64,000 nucleotides of DNA, from positions 496,001 to 560,000 of the forward strand of contig NZ_CP058559.1 of the NCBI RefSeq assembly GCF_014467015.1, given 5' to 3'. Origin of the DNA: Alkalicella caledoniensis. GTDB taxonomy: Bacteria; Bacillota; Proteinivoracia; Proteinivoracales; Proteinivoracaceae. Within the stretch, counting starts at the first letter, position 1. Every line of letters begins with the position of its first letter. The notes below the pieces were generated by a model that was not told the origin of the DNA, made no database searches, and saw only the letters and a list, made by a program, of their open reading frames with translations. Shown piece by piece: positions 47,351 to 55,600 of the stretch. A program made the translations under genes and the position numbers.

Positions 47351-48931
47351 ATGAAAGTCAAAAACAAACGGCAAAGGTTTCGAGAGATTGTTTCAGTTTT
47401 ACTAAAATACGGTTTTAAAGAAGGTATTAACAGTCCTGAACAAATGCGGAAAGCACTTGAGGAATTGGGACCTACCTTTATAAAAATAGGCCAAATACTT
47501 TCAACACGTCCAGATATTCTACCAGATAAATTCACCCGGGAATTTGAAAAGCTTCAAGACGAAGTAAGCCCCGTTAGTATAGAGATAATTGAGAAAATTA
47601 TTATTGATGAACTAGGTGGCCCACTATCCCATCATTTTCAGTTTTTTAGTGAAAAGCCTATTGCTTCCGCTTCTATGGCACAGGTACACAAGGCTACACT
47701 GAAAAGTGGTGCAAGTGTAGTGGTTAAAATCCGAAGGCCAAACATTGAAAGCATTATGCTTAATGATCTAGCTTTACTGAGCAAAGTAACAAGGTTTATA
47801 AAGTTCATCCCACAGGGAAGTATTTTAAACCCACAAGAGATGTTCGCTGAGCTTTATCACGCAGTGAAAGAGGAGCTAGATTTTATAAACGAAGCTGAAA
47901 ATATTAAGACCTTTTCAGCACTTAATAAAGATGTTAGATTTTTGAAGATTCCTAAATTATACCCTGAGTATGTGACAAAGGAATTATTAGTTATGGAGTA
48001 TATAGATGGTTTTAAGATATCTGATAAATACAATCTTTTAAATGCTGGCTATGACCTAAATGATATCGCTAACAAACTAGTTCATAACTTTTTAAAGCAA
48101 GTTTTTAATGATGGCATTTTCCACGGGGACCCACACCCAGGCAATATCTATATAAGCAAGAATAAAATCGCATATCTGGATCTAGGTTTAGTAGGTAAAC
48201 TTTCACCTCAGCTTAAAACTAAGTTTAATCAGCTACTTTTTGCTGTGGTAACCGGTGACATAGAGGCAATCACCCACACAATTCTTAGAATGGGTGTAAA
48301 AAAAGGACCTGTTAATAGAATGGTCCTACAAAGTGACATCGAAGACATCTATAATTACTATGTCAGTGCATCAATGTATGATATAGATATCCCCGAACTA
48401 GTTGATAGATTGTTTGCTGTCTGTAGAGCACATAAAATCTCAGTACCCAAAGAAATAACCTTAATACTTAAGAGTTTTTTACTTATGGAGGGAAACCTAG
48501 CAACACTAGCACCAGAAATTACCATAATGGATATAGCCACCCCCTATGTAAGGGAAGAAATCCTTAAATCTAAAGATGTAAAAGGTGAATTTCTTAAAAG
48601 CGCAGAAAGCATTTATCGCTTTACTAAGGCCACCATGAAAATCCCTGAAAAAATGCTTTCTGTGTTGTCTAAGTTTTCATCTGGAACTATACAAGTACAT
48701 ATGGATCATACCAATTTGGACAATAACGTAAACAAAATAACTAAAGCAGCAGACAGGATAGTCATTGGGTTAATTCTTGCGGCATTGGTCATAGGCTCCT
48801 CTGAAGTCATTTCCTCCCATACGGGCCCTACTTTTTACGATATATCAATACTTGGACTAGTAGGATATATCTTAGCTGCATTATTAGCTTTGTTTTTGGT
48901 TATATCCATTATGCGATCGGGAAGATTATAA
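47351..48931 (+). CDS. ABC1/UbiB/AarF family atypical kinase
   Basis: The 526-residue membrane-linked protein has the UbiB core: KxGQ-like FIKIGQILSTRPD near residues 39-51, the A-rich nucleotide loop PIASASMAQVHKA near 102-114, VVVKIRRP with the ATP Lys near 123, and FHGDPHPGNIYI and AYLDLGLVGKL near 258-285. Two C-terminal membrane helices fill about 470-523. In other bacteria such proteins act in quinone or lipid metabolism as ATPases, but the partner in a clostridium is unknown. The ribosome binding site before ATG is weak, so coupling to the phasin-like gene is likely. Confidence 0.92.
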   Translation: MKVKNKRQRFREIVSVLLKYGFKEGINSPEQMRKALEELGPTFIKIGQILSTRPDILPDKFTREFEKLQDEVSPVSIEIIEKIIIDELGGPLSHHFQFFSEKPIASASMAQVHKATLKSGASVVVKIRRPNIESIMLNDLALLSKVTRFIKFIPQGSILNPQEMFAELYHAVKEELDFINEAENIKTFSALNKDVRFLKIPKLYPEYVTKELLVMEYIDGFKISDKYNLLNAGYDLNDIANKLVHNFLKQVFNDGIFHGDPHPGNIYISKNKIAYLDLGLVGKLSPQLKTKFNQLLFAVVTGDIEAITHTILRMGVKKGPVNRMVLQSDIEDIYNYYVSASMYDIDIPELVDRLFAVCRAHKISVPKEITLILKSFLLMEGNLATLAPEITIMDIATPYVREEILKSKDVKGEFLKSAESIYRFTKATMKIPEKMLSVLSKFSSGTIQVHMDHTNLDNNVNKITKAADRIVIGLILAALVIGSSEVISSHTGPTFYDISILGLVGYILAALLALFLVISIMRSGRL

Positions 48932-48937
48932 GAATTT

Positions 48938-48969
48938 AAAAAAGAGCCAGCATAAATGGCTCTTTTTTT
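48938..48969 (+). terminator. rho-independent terminator
   Basis: AAAAAAGAGCCA pairs with TGGCTCTTTTTT, 7 bases after the UbiB stop codon. Confidence 0.88.
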
Positions 48970-49029
48970 ATATATACTTAACCCTTAAAAAAATCTAAAC
49001 ACCCGTAAGTGAAGTATAGCATATCCCTG

Positions 49030-49046
49030 TGGCGAAACTTGTCGAA
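49030..49046 (+). promoter_or_regulatory. candidate tandem Spo0A boxes
   Basis: TGGCGAA (49030-49036) and TGTCGAA (49040-49046) both fit the TGNCGAA Spo0A box and are spaced exactly 10 bases, one helical turn. They lie 144 bases upstream of the hypothetical gene at 49190. No clear promoter accompanies them. Confidence 0.4.
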
Positions 49047-49189
49047 ACAGGTCGTCCCCTTTCAAAATCTTTAATTAGTATAAAAGTATCAATAATTATT
49101 ATATCCAAATAGAAGGAAATTCCAATTATTATGTAGAATAATGTAATCTTAGGTAGTTTTAAAAAAATAGTTATAAAGGGCGTGTTTTG

Positions 49190-49810
49190 ATGGATATGCA
49201 ACTGTTGGAAACATATTTATGCAAGCTAAACTCCGTTATTTCAGCTAAAATTGTATTAAGCAACGAGAATGAAATAATTGAGTTACATATATTAGCTGAT
49301 GACAATCGTCACAGCAAGCAAATTTCAAGGGATATTCAATCTTTATTGATATCTAAGTTTGATATGGATATTGATCACAAAAGAATTAGTATAGCGCAAA
49401 TTAAAGGTGAAAAGGTAGACTTGAAGGATTTTAGATTAAAGATCGGCTCCATTGAGTTTTCTACTATTGAAAAAAGAGCTACTGTGAAGGTGGTTTTAGA
49501 AAAGGATGATAAAGTCTTTGAGGGAGTGGCCTCTGGTCCGAATACTTCTTCAAATAGTTTAAAACTTTTAGGTATCGCAAGTTTAAAGGCTGTGGAGCAG
49601 TTTGTTAATTGTCCAAACACCTTTATTTTAGAGGATATTAAAACCTATAATCTAGCAGGAAAAGAATTAATTGTAGTGGGAATTACTTATCTAGACAGTT
49701 CCTCTGAACAGCTTTTATCTGGATCTGCTTATGTTCATAGAGATATAAAAGAAGCGGTGGTTAAGGCAACACTAGATGCAATCAACCGCCCCATGTTAAA
49801 AGCTTTATAA
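49190..49810 (+). CDS. conserved-looking hypothetical protein
   Basis: I do not recognise this 206-residue protein. It has no signal peptide or membrane helix. The N-terminal 75 residues resemble a small alpha/beta domain (LCKLNSVISAKIVLSNENEIIELHILAD). The C-terminal part (about 85-205) alternates strands and helices (STIEKRATVKVVLEKDDKVFEGVASG, then SLKLLGIASLKAVEQFV). It ends in SGSAYVHRDIKEAVVKATLDAINRP, which looks like a dodecin- or dsRNA-binding-like small fold. The start ATG has only a modest GGGCG site. It precedes the peptide/HD-GYP cluster and may lie in the same neighbourhood of function. Confidence 0.75.
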   Translation: MDMQLLETYLCKLNSVISAKIVLSNENEIIELHILADDNRHSKQISRDIQSLLISKFDMDIDHKRISIAQIKGEKVDLKDFRLKIGSIEFSTIEKRATVKVVLEKDDKVFEGVASGPNTSSNSLKLLGIASLKAVEQFVNCPNTFILEDIKTYNLAGKELIVVGITYLDSSSEQLLSGSAYVHRDIKEAVVKATLDAINRPMLKAL

Positions 49811-49815
49811 TTTTG

Positions 49816-49906
49816 CTTATAAGGTCGACTAAATAAATTAAACCTAGCGAAGCGAATATAGCATGCTGCATTAGCGTGACAGCAAAGTACCTATTGTAAG
49901 GGAGGC
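49816..49906 (+). promoter_or_regulatory. foldable leader upstream of the 25-codon peptide gene
   Basis: CTTATAAGGT at 49816-49825 can pair with ACCTATTGTAAG at 49889-49900 (small bulge). An inner stem TGCTG (49865-49869) pairs with CAGCA (49880-49884). A GCGAAGCGAA stretch lies in the loop. The outer stem ends exactly at the GGGAGG ribosome binding site, so folding could control translation. I could not match it to a known riboswitch class. Confidence 0.4.
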
Positions 49907-49915
49907 TATATTCAT

Positions 49916-49993
49916 ATGAAAAAGTTAATCGGTGCTTTAGTAGGATTACTTTCATTAATTTTTGCGAGCAGCGCGAACTTTATGTGGCTTTAA
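49916..49993 (+). CDS. 25-residue secreted or membrane peptide
   Basis: The peptide has a two-Lys start and a hydrophobic core (MKKLIGALVGLLSLIFA), then a short tail SSANFMWL. The first 17-19 residues look like a signal peptide or membrane leader with a possible cut at FAS or SSA. GGGAGG stands 10 bases before ATG. It lies 38 bases upstream of the membrane HD-GYP gene on the same strand and is probably cotranscribed. The size and form recall signal-peptide-derived pheromones and AgrD-like precursors, but there is no Cys for a thiolactone ring. Ser could in principle form a lactone. The function is unknown. Confidence 0.6.
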   Translation: MKKLIGALVGLLSLIFASSANFMWL

Positions 49994-50031
49994 TACCCTA
50001 GTCGGCCTTATTATATACAAGGAGTGTTCTC

Positions 50032-51309
50032 ATGAAAAAAAATAATATGCTGTTGTATATATTCTCTTTAACTTTGCTATCAATTATTCTGTTCTTCTTT
50101 ACATTATCAAAGTATGGAGTAGCCAGTTTCACGTCTCTTTTATTATGGTGTATTTTAATTATAATAACAGACTCTTTGGTAATTGAACTCCCTAATGGTG
50201 TCGGGGTGTCTGTCGGATTAGCTATTACTATAGCGGCAATTTTCACGGCTGGTCCTTTCGTGGGTGCTTTAACGGCTGCCTGTGGAGTTTCTTTTAAGAT
50301 TGTAAAAAATAACACTGGATATTCTCATATTTTTAACACTCCTTATTACAAAACACTATTCAATGCATCTCAATTGTTTATTTCCTCTTCAATTACTGGT
50401 ATAGTTTTTACTACTTTAGGAGGAACGGTTGGAGATCAGAATTTCATATTTAGCCTACCTCCTATTTTATTTAGCTTATTGTGTTATGTGGTTTTAAATA
50501 GCTCTTTCATTGCTGCTTTGTTATTTATTATGTCAGGAGAATCTTTCTTTAAACTCTGGTTCAAGAACCTTAAAGGGTTATTACCCAACACCGCTGGTGT
50601 TGGAACAATAGGTGTCATTATTGCTTTGGCATATATTAGCTATGGTGTGGGAGCAGTACTCCTTTTTTTCGGCCCGTTACTCCTATCAAGATACTCATAT
50701 AAGCTTTACGTAGAACTTCGCCAGACTTACATGGAGACAATCAATGCTCTTAACAAGTCCATGGATGCAAAGGATACTTATACGAGTGGTCATGCTACTA
50801 GGGTCCAAAAATATGCAATGATGTTAGGACAAGCTGCTAAACTTTCATCTAAACAGCTTGATAACCTCAAGACAGCATCTGTTTTACACGATATAGGTAA
50901 AATTGGGATCGATGACTCAATTCTAAATAAGCCTGGGAAGTTAACTGACCAGGAGTTTTCCACTATTCATAAACACCCTATCATAGGGTATGACATTTTA
51001 CGAAACGTTGATTTTCTTAAGGATATAGCGGTAATAATTAAGTACCATCATGAGCGCTATGATGGTAAAGGTTACCCTGATCAGATTAGTGGAAGTGAGA
51101 TTCCTGTGGAGTCCTCAATTATAGCCATTGCTGATACCTTTGATGCCATAACATCTGACAGACCATATAGAAAAAAATTAACCAAGGAGTTTGCTTTAAA
51201 AGAAATAGCAAACAATGCTGGCAGGCAGTTTGAGCCAACACTGGCAAAAACCTTTGTGGAAATAGTGACAAATTACAATGAAGATGAGGAAGCAAGACAT
51301 GTATCTTGA
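50032..51309 (+). CDS. membrane HD-GYP domain protein, probable c-di-GMP phosphodiesterase
   Basis: The 425 residues have an N-terminal membrane domain of about six helices (residues 1-235) without a known sensor fold and then an HD-GYP domain (about 250-420). The catalytic motifs are complete: SGHATRVQKYAMMLG, VLHDIGKIGIDDSILNKPG, HHERYDGKGYPDQISG and IADTFDAITSDRPYR. The membrane part is a good candidate receiver for an outside signal, perhaps the peptide encoded just upstream. AAGGAG precedes ATG. It overlaps the next gene by 11 bases. Confidence 0.92.
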   Translation: MKKNNMLLYIFSLTLLSIILFFFTLSKYGVASFTSLLLWCILIIITDSLVIELPNGVGVSVGLAITIAAIFTAGPFVGALTAACGVSFKIVKNNTGYSHIFNTPYYKTLFNASQLFISSSITGIVFTTLGGTVGDQNFIFSLPPILFSLLCYVVLNSSFIAALLFIMSGESFFKLWFKNLKGLLPNTAGVGTIGVIIALAYISYGVGAVLLFFGPLLLSRYSYKLYVELRQTYMETINALNKSMDAKDTYTSGHATRVQKYAMMLGQAAKLSSKQLDNLKTASVLHDIGKIGIDDSILNKPGKLTDQEFSTIHKHPIIGYDILRNVDFLKDIAVIIKYHHERYDGKGYPDQISGSEIPVESSIIAIADTFDAITSDRPYRKKLTKEFALKEIANNAGRQFEPTLAKTFVEIVTNYNEDEEARHVS

Positions 51310-51853
51310 GCCAGTAATTTCATCACTTCTTGTGGGTAAGTTACGTAAAGGAAGCTTTAAGGATTTATTACTTATTGAACTCAAGGGTTGGTATTTGTTT
51401 GTTGCAGCAGCTCTTACACAGACAATATCTAACATTTTATATACAAAGGGTTCCGGTGTAATTTCAGATTTTTTGATAAGTAGCTTTCTATATGTACACA
51501 TCCTTACATACCTCTTTATATTTATAGGAATCATCATGAATTTCCCTAAAAAATCCATGATATTGCTACTCATCGGAAGCCTACTTAATTTCGCAGTGAT
51601 TACTGCTAACCAAGGAACAATGCCTGTTCAAATGGATGAGTATTCCAAAGTCCACTTTGGAGAAATGGATATCCGCCATAGCCTAGTAACGGATGAAACA
51701 AAACTTTACTATTTAGCTGATATCATTCCAATCCCTAGACCATACCCTCTACCCCAAATCCTGAGCATAGGGGATATATTTATAATATTAGGGGTTTTCA
51801 TGTTTATACAAGAATTGATGGTAACTAAAGTAAAAAGTAGTATTGCCTTATGA
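51299..51853 (+). CDS. DUF5317-like membrane protein
   Basis: The ATG at 51299 has a GAGGAAG site and overlaps the end of the HD-GYP gene, so they are translationally coupled. The 184 residues contain about five membrane helices with the conserved-looking middle LLNFAVITANQGTMPVQMDEYSK and DIIPIPRPYPLPQILSIGDIFIILGVF, which I associate with DUF5317 proteins of clostridia. No enzymatic motif is visible. Its constant company with HD-GYP here suggests a shared membrane process. Confidence 0.78.
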   Translation: MYLEPVISSLLVGKLRKGSFKDLLLIELKGWYLFVAAALTQTISNILYTKGSGVISDFLISSFLYVHILTYLFIFIGIIMNFPKKSMILLLIGSLLNFAVITANQGTMPVQMDEYSKVHFGEMDIRHSLVTDETKLYYLADIIPIPRPYPLPQILSIGDIFIILGVFMFIQELMVTKVKSSIAL

Positions 51854-51869
51854 GCAATACTACTTTTTT
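51832..51869. terminator. bidirectional terminator
   Basis: AAAAAGTAGTATTGC pairs with GCAATACTACTTTTTT around the DUF5317 stop codon and also precedes the end of the convergent radical SAM gene. Confidence 0.88.
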
Positions 51870-51871
51870 GT

Positions 51872-53242
51872 TTATGCTTTCTCTGTCCACCCCTTGGTCC
51901 ACTCCAAATTCTCTTCAGACCTATGTTTCAGCAAATCCTTTGCTTTCCAGATTAACTTTGCTCCCAAACTTGCAGTACTATATAAAAAGTTTACAACTCC
52001 ATCATCAAAGCTATATGGTTCATCTAGGGATTCACCTTTATATTTATTATTTTCAAGCATATATTTTTCCACTTCTGTTCCTGCTAGAGGCATTAATTTA
52101 GTCAAAGGATGAACATATCCAAGCTTACCCTTTGGAACTATTTTCTTTACTTCCTGTAAGAAGCTGATGTTTTCATTTAGCTCATTTACTGTCAGTTGAT
52201 AATCAAACATTATAAAGCCCATGGATATGAATATGCCAAGCTCTGATAATATCTTCACGGCTTTTAGGTTATCTTCTACACTTACATCTTTTTTAAAGCG
52301 ATCCAATACAGTTTGCGAGCCTGACTCAACTCCTAAATATACACGGGATAAGCCTGCTTTTTTAAGTAAGGCAAAGAGTTCCTTGTCAACATCATTTACC
52401 CTACACTGTATTCTAAACTCAATATTCCATTCTCTATTTATGATTTCTTCAGCTATTTCCTTAGCCCTTTGCTGCCCTTTACCTTTACCTCCGATAAAGT
52501 TTGCGTCGTTAAACATAAAATTTCTAGTCCCATAGCTGTAGTGAAGGTATTCCATTTCTTTTATTACATTTTCACTGCTCCTAAGCCTGTATTTAGGACC
52601 AAACTGCGAGTAAAATGGGTCTACACTACAAAAGCCACATCTCCCATAACATCCCCTAGATGTCATCATTGATACAAAATCATGCTCTTTAATGACTTCT
52701 TCTAAGGTATCCCTTGAGGGAAATGCTAGGGTATCTAAGGTTTCCACTAGTGGCCTAATTTCTGTCTTTATTGTTTTTCCATTAACCCTATATGCTAGTC
52801 CTTTTATCTCATTTAGTTCAGCTGGTTTTTGAAAGTTTATGTGTTCACAAAGCTCTGCTATGGTAATCTCACCTTCCCCCAACACTACAGTATTAACTTC
52901 AGGATAAGCAGCAAGTATTTTTTCATATGCGAAAGTTGGGTATATCCCACCAATGGTTATATGACCTGTATAACCTGCTTTTCTTAGTTTTTTAGTGAAA
53001 TCGAGACCTTCTTTTGCCCCTTCTTGAAATGGTAGGCTGATTCCTATAAGCTGTGTTGAGATTTTTGCTAATTCATCTAGTGCCTTTTTTTCATTCCATT
53101 TATTTATAGGTATATCGATTATTTTTACTTTCATATCCCTACTTCTAAGCTCTGCTGCTATGTAACCTAAACCGAGATGTTCTAACCCTCCCTGCAGTTT
53201 GCTCCAGTATGGGTTAACAAGCAACATATCATATTTTTCCAT
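51872..53242 (-). CDS. B12-binding domain radical SAM protein
   Basis: The ATG at 53242 follows a GGGGGG stretch 4 bases away. The 456 residues begin with a cobalamin-binding Rossmann domain (LLVNPYWSKLQGGLEHLGLGYIAAEL, about 6-135). A radical SAM domain follows, with its 4Fe-4S motif CYGRCGFC near 193-200 and GGEGEITIAEL-like loops before it. The C-terminal region holds no further recognisable domain. Such proteins methylate or rearrange unactivated carbons, and the substrate is unknown. The gene is alone. Confidence 0.9.
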   Translation of the reverse strand: MEKYDMLLVNPYWSKLQGGLEHLGLGYIAAELRSRDMKVKIIDIPINKWNEKKALDELAKISTQLIGISLPFQEGAKEGLDFTKKLRKAGYTGHITIGGIYPTFAYEKILAAYPEVNTVVLGEGEITIAELCEHINFQKPAELNEIKGLAYRVNGKTIKTEIRPLVETLDTLAFPSRDTLEEVIKEHDFVSMMTSRGCYGRCGFCSVDPFYSQFGPKYRLRSSENVIKEMEYLHYSYGTRNFMFNDANFIGGKGKGQQRAKEIAEEIINREWNIEFRIQCRVNDVDKELFALLKKAGLSRVYLGVESGSQTVLDRFKKDVSVEDNLKAVKILSELGIFISMGFIMFDYQLTVNELNENISFLQEVKKIVPKGKLGYVHPLTKLMPLAGTEVEKYMLENNKYKGESLDEPYSFDDGVVNFLYSTASLGAKLIWKAKDLLKHRSEENLEWTKGWTEKA

Positions 53243-53738
53243 AGTACCCCCCACAAAAAATGACATGAAGTATTATTCTACATTTTATGTTATAATCCTT
53301 TTTATTTTTTAGTTATTAGTATTAAACCTTCGGACAGCATCTTACACCAAAAGAGCAAAGATACACCAACTTACACCAATAGACCTTTAAATCAACTGGC
53401 AACATCTAAAATCAAAATCATTAACACTGATAACACAGTAAACCATTTGAAACTGATAGCTCTGTAGGAAAGTTATTTTATTAAGTTACAAAACATTATT
53501 ACTGATAAATAAACCTTATTATTTTCACTGTAAAATCTCCTGTTAAACCTTTGCTTACCTCCTTAATTATACTTTTTTATTTGACTGTAAGTAAATACAA
53601 AATCAGTATCATACACCTATAGCTATGTATGTTGCAATAATAGTTAGGTGTGAACATATGGGACTTGGGAAACAATTAGAACCTCCTCTAATGAGAAGGT
53701 TCCACACTTTGATGGTGAATTACTTTATGTCAGGGTCA
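53243..53738. other. gene-free intergenic region
   Basis: I see no credible gene in this AT-rich stretch. Short reiterated words (TTACACCA, four times within 53340-53385) are the only pattern. A hairpin at 53680-53703 (GAACCTCCTC with GAGAAGGTTC) probably ends the SdpI-like gene on the minus strand. Confidence 0.55.
53680..53703 (-). terminator. weak terminator of the SdpI-like gene
   Basis: GAACCTCCTC and GAGAAGGTTC pair over 10 positions with one mismatch. The following T-run on the minus strand is weak. Confidence 0.45.
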
Positions 53739-54086
53739 TTATTTTTTAAACTCTCCATTTTTATCAAAGGACCTTCGCAAAGCAATCTCTGTTGGTAAAA
53801 TTGTCAAAAAGAGTACTGCTAAGTGAATTGGCACCCATATATTTAGCTGTTCTGCATCAAAAAATAAAAATATAAATATATTGAATACCACTAATGCTGT
53901 TCCTAGGATCAGACTGTTTTTAGCAAAATGCCTGTGTGCAAACTCCCAGGTTTGTTGATTTTTCATGGAACGAAAGCTCCGATAACCATAAACCCAGTTA
54001 ATATTTTTAGGATAATGTTCCCGCCATAAAAATCCTATTAAAATCATTATTAGAGGAATAACAGCTAAACCAATAGTTTCAACCAT
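53739..54086 (-). CDS. SdpI family membrane protein
   Basis: The 115 residues have three membrane helices. The family signature is YGYRSFRSMKNQQTWEFAHRHFAK (about residues 33-56), as in the C-terminal domain of SdpI, the immunity protein against the SdpC toxin in B. subtilis. No sdp toxin or processing genes are adjacent, and many single-domain family members have no known toxin. ATG follows a GAGGTGG site. A possible immunity role is inference only. Confidence 0.82.
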   Translation of the reverse strand: MVETIGLAVIPLIMILIGFLWREHYPKNINWVYGYRSFRSMKNQQTWEFAHRHFAKNSLILGTALVVFNIFIFLFFDAEQLNIWVPIHLAVLFLTILPTEIALRRSFDKNGEFKK

Positions 54087-54218
54087 GACATACCACCTCT
54101 CTAATGGGATTTTAAACTTAAGCTAAATACTATTTAATTCTATTATATACATACTTTCTTTTTTACTCAATAACAAGTATGATTTTTCTGTCAATTTATT
54201 TTTCAACTAAAAATAGCA

Positions 54219-54243
54219 AAAAACCTTCTCCTTTAAGAGAAGG
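54219..54243 (-). terminator. terminator downstream of the tRNA gene
   Basis: ACCTTCTC pairs with GAGAAGGT and is followed by six T on the minus strand, 15 bases after the tRNA 3' end. Confidence 0.82.
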
Positions 54244-54257
54244 TCAGATTATAAATT

Positions 54258-54333
<76 letters not shown>

Positions 54334-54469
54334 AAATATATTTCTATTATAAGTAATAATATAACCATTGTCAATAAAAAAATTCTTATTTTATAATTAT
54401 GTATAATTGAGTTGCCCTCACTGGTTAAATATTATCATTTTACACATAATAAAAATGGGAGGTATTGCT

Positions 54470-55600
54470 ATGAAAAAAAGAGTGGCTATAATGGGCGCAG
54501 GGGTTGCAGGTCTATCCTGTGCTTTTAATCTTGAGAAATACGGAATTTATCCTGATATATATGAAATCCAAGATCAAATTGCTGGTAGGGGTTTTGACCA
54601 TACTTTAGGTTGGATGAATATAATGTATCGTCCTATTAGGGATCCTTTAAAATTCCTTAATAATAAGTATGGGTATAATATAAAGCCCATGGCGGAAATA
54701 AAAAGATTAGTTATGATTTCTCCAAGGAACTCTGTCACTATAGATGGCAAACTTGGATATATTCATTTATCAGGGCCAGATAGGCGTTCCATTTATCAAC
54801 AGGTTTATCCTTTAATCAAAAGGAGCAATTTTAAGTTTTCTGAGGTAGCAAATTTTAGAGAACTTGCTCAAGACTATGACCATGTGGTAATGGCTAATGG
54901 TTACACTGAGCTAACTGAGCTGTGTGGCCAGTGGAACACAGATGTGGCAGGGTTTGTTCGTGGCGCTACAGTTTATGGTGATTTTGACCCAGAAACTATC
55001 TATATGTGGTTCAATACAGACTTTGCTCAACATGCCTACGCATACTTTGTACCTTGGAGTGACCGGAAGGGTTCGTTGACTTTAAATATGTTAGAAACAA
55101 CTGTTCATGGTGGTGCTATCTGCTGGAACAGGTTTATAGACTATCTAGACTGGAAGATTGAAATAGGAGATATCTGGGAAACGGTACATAACTTAGGACA
55201 TGTGGATAAATATTTTTACGATAATATTATCTTCACTGGAGCTGCAGCTGGGTGCTTAGACCCTCTGTTTGCCTTTGGTAATGTGGCTTCCTTTGTCAGT
55301 GGTGGAGCTGCTGCAATGCATCTAGCAGGCAAAGGGGATTATCTTAATGAAACTAAGTTCTTTAGGGAAAGAAACAAAAAACTACGTACAGTAAGGCGAT
55401 ATGTTGACAAGTTTACCAATGATGATTTTGATAAATTAGTAGATTTTTTAAAAACACCAGCTTTTAGAACAATGGCTACCAAAACCAATGTGAACTTTGT
55501 AAATATCATTTCTAAATTTGTCAAAACCCTGGTTGATCCAGAAAAAAGTGATAGAATACTGTATCCTGGTACAAAGGAAGTGCTACAAGATGAAAAATAG
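54470..55600 (+). CDS. FAD-dependent oxidoreductase, first of a tandem pair
   Basis: GGGAGG 7 bases before ATG 54470 fixes the start (376 residues). The FAD-binding Rossmann motif MGAGVAGLSCAFNLEKYG is at 8-25, followed by an acidic ribose-binding Glu (DIYEIQD). RGFDHTLGWMNIMYRP, PWSDRKGSLTLNMLE and GAAAGCLDPLFAFG in the second half recall geranylgeranyl reductase- or flavin monooxygenase-like folds. I cannot name the reaction. The next gene is a paralog that starts 11 bases before this stop codon, so the two are probably translated together and may form a heterodimer. Confidence 0.85.
   Translation: MKKRVAIMGAGVAGLSCAFNLEKYGIYPDIYEIQDQIAGRGFDHTLGWMNIMYRPIRDPLKFLNNKYGYNIKPMAEIKRLVMISPRNSVTIDGKLGYIHLSGPDRRSIYQQVYPLIKRSNFKFSEVANFRELAQDYDHVVMANGYTELTELCGQWNTDVAGFVRGATVYGDFDPETIYMWFNTDFAQHAYAYFVPWSDRKGSLTLNMLETTVHGGAICWNRFIDYLDWKIEIGDIWETVHNLGHVDKYFYDNIIFTGAAAGCLDPLFAFGNVASFVSGGAAAMHLAGKGDYLNETKFFRERNKKLRTVRRYVDKFTNDDFDKLVDFLKTPAFRTMATKTNVNFVNIISKFVKTLVDPEKSDRILYPGTKEVLQDEK

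Noticed and set aside
48995-49201. Minus-strand frame of 68 codons between the UbiB gene and the next gene
   Set aside because: It covers an AT-rich spacer, has no ribosome binding site and crosses the start of the downstream gene.
49816-49906. GEMM (c-di-GMP-I) riboswitch
   Set aside because: The conserved GCAAACC and GACGCAAAGCC core elements are missing.
49916-49993. Classical AgrD cyclic thiolactone peptide
   Set aside because: There is no Cys in the tail, no AgrB protease and no AgrC/AgrA pair nearby.
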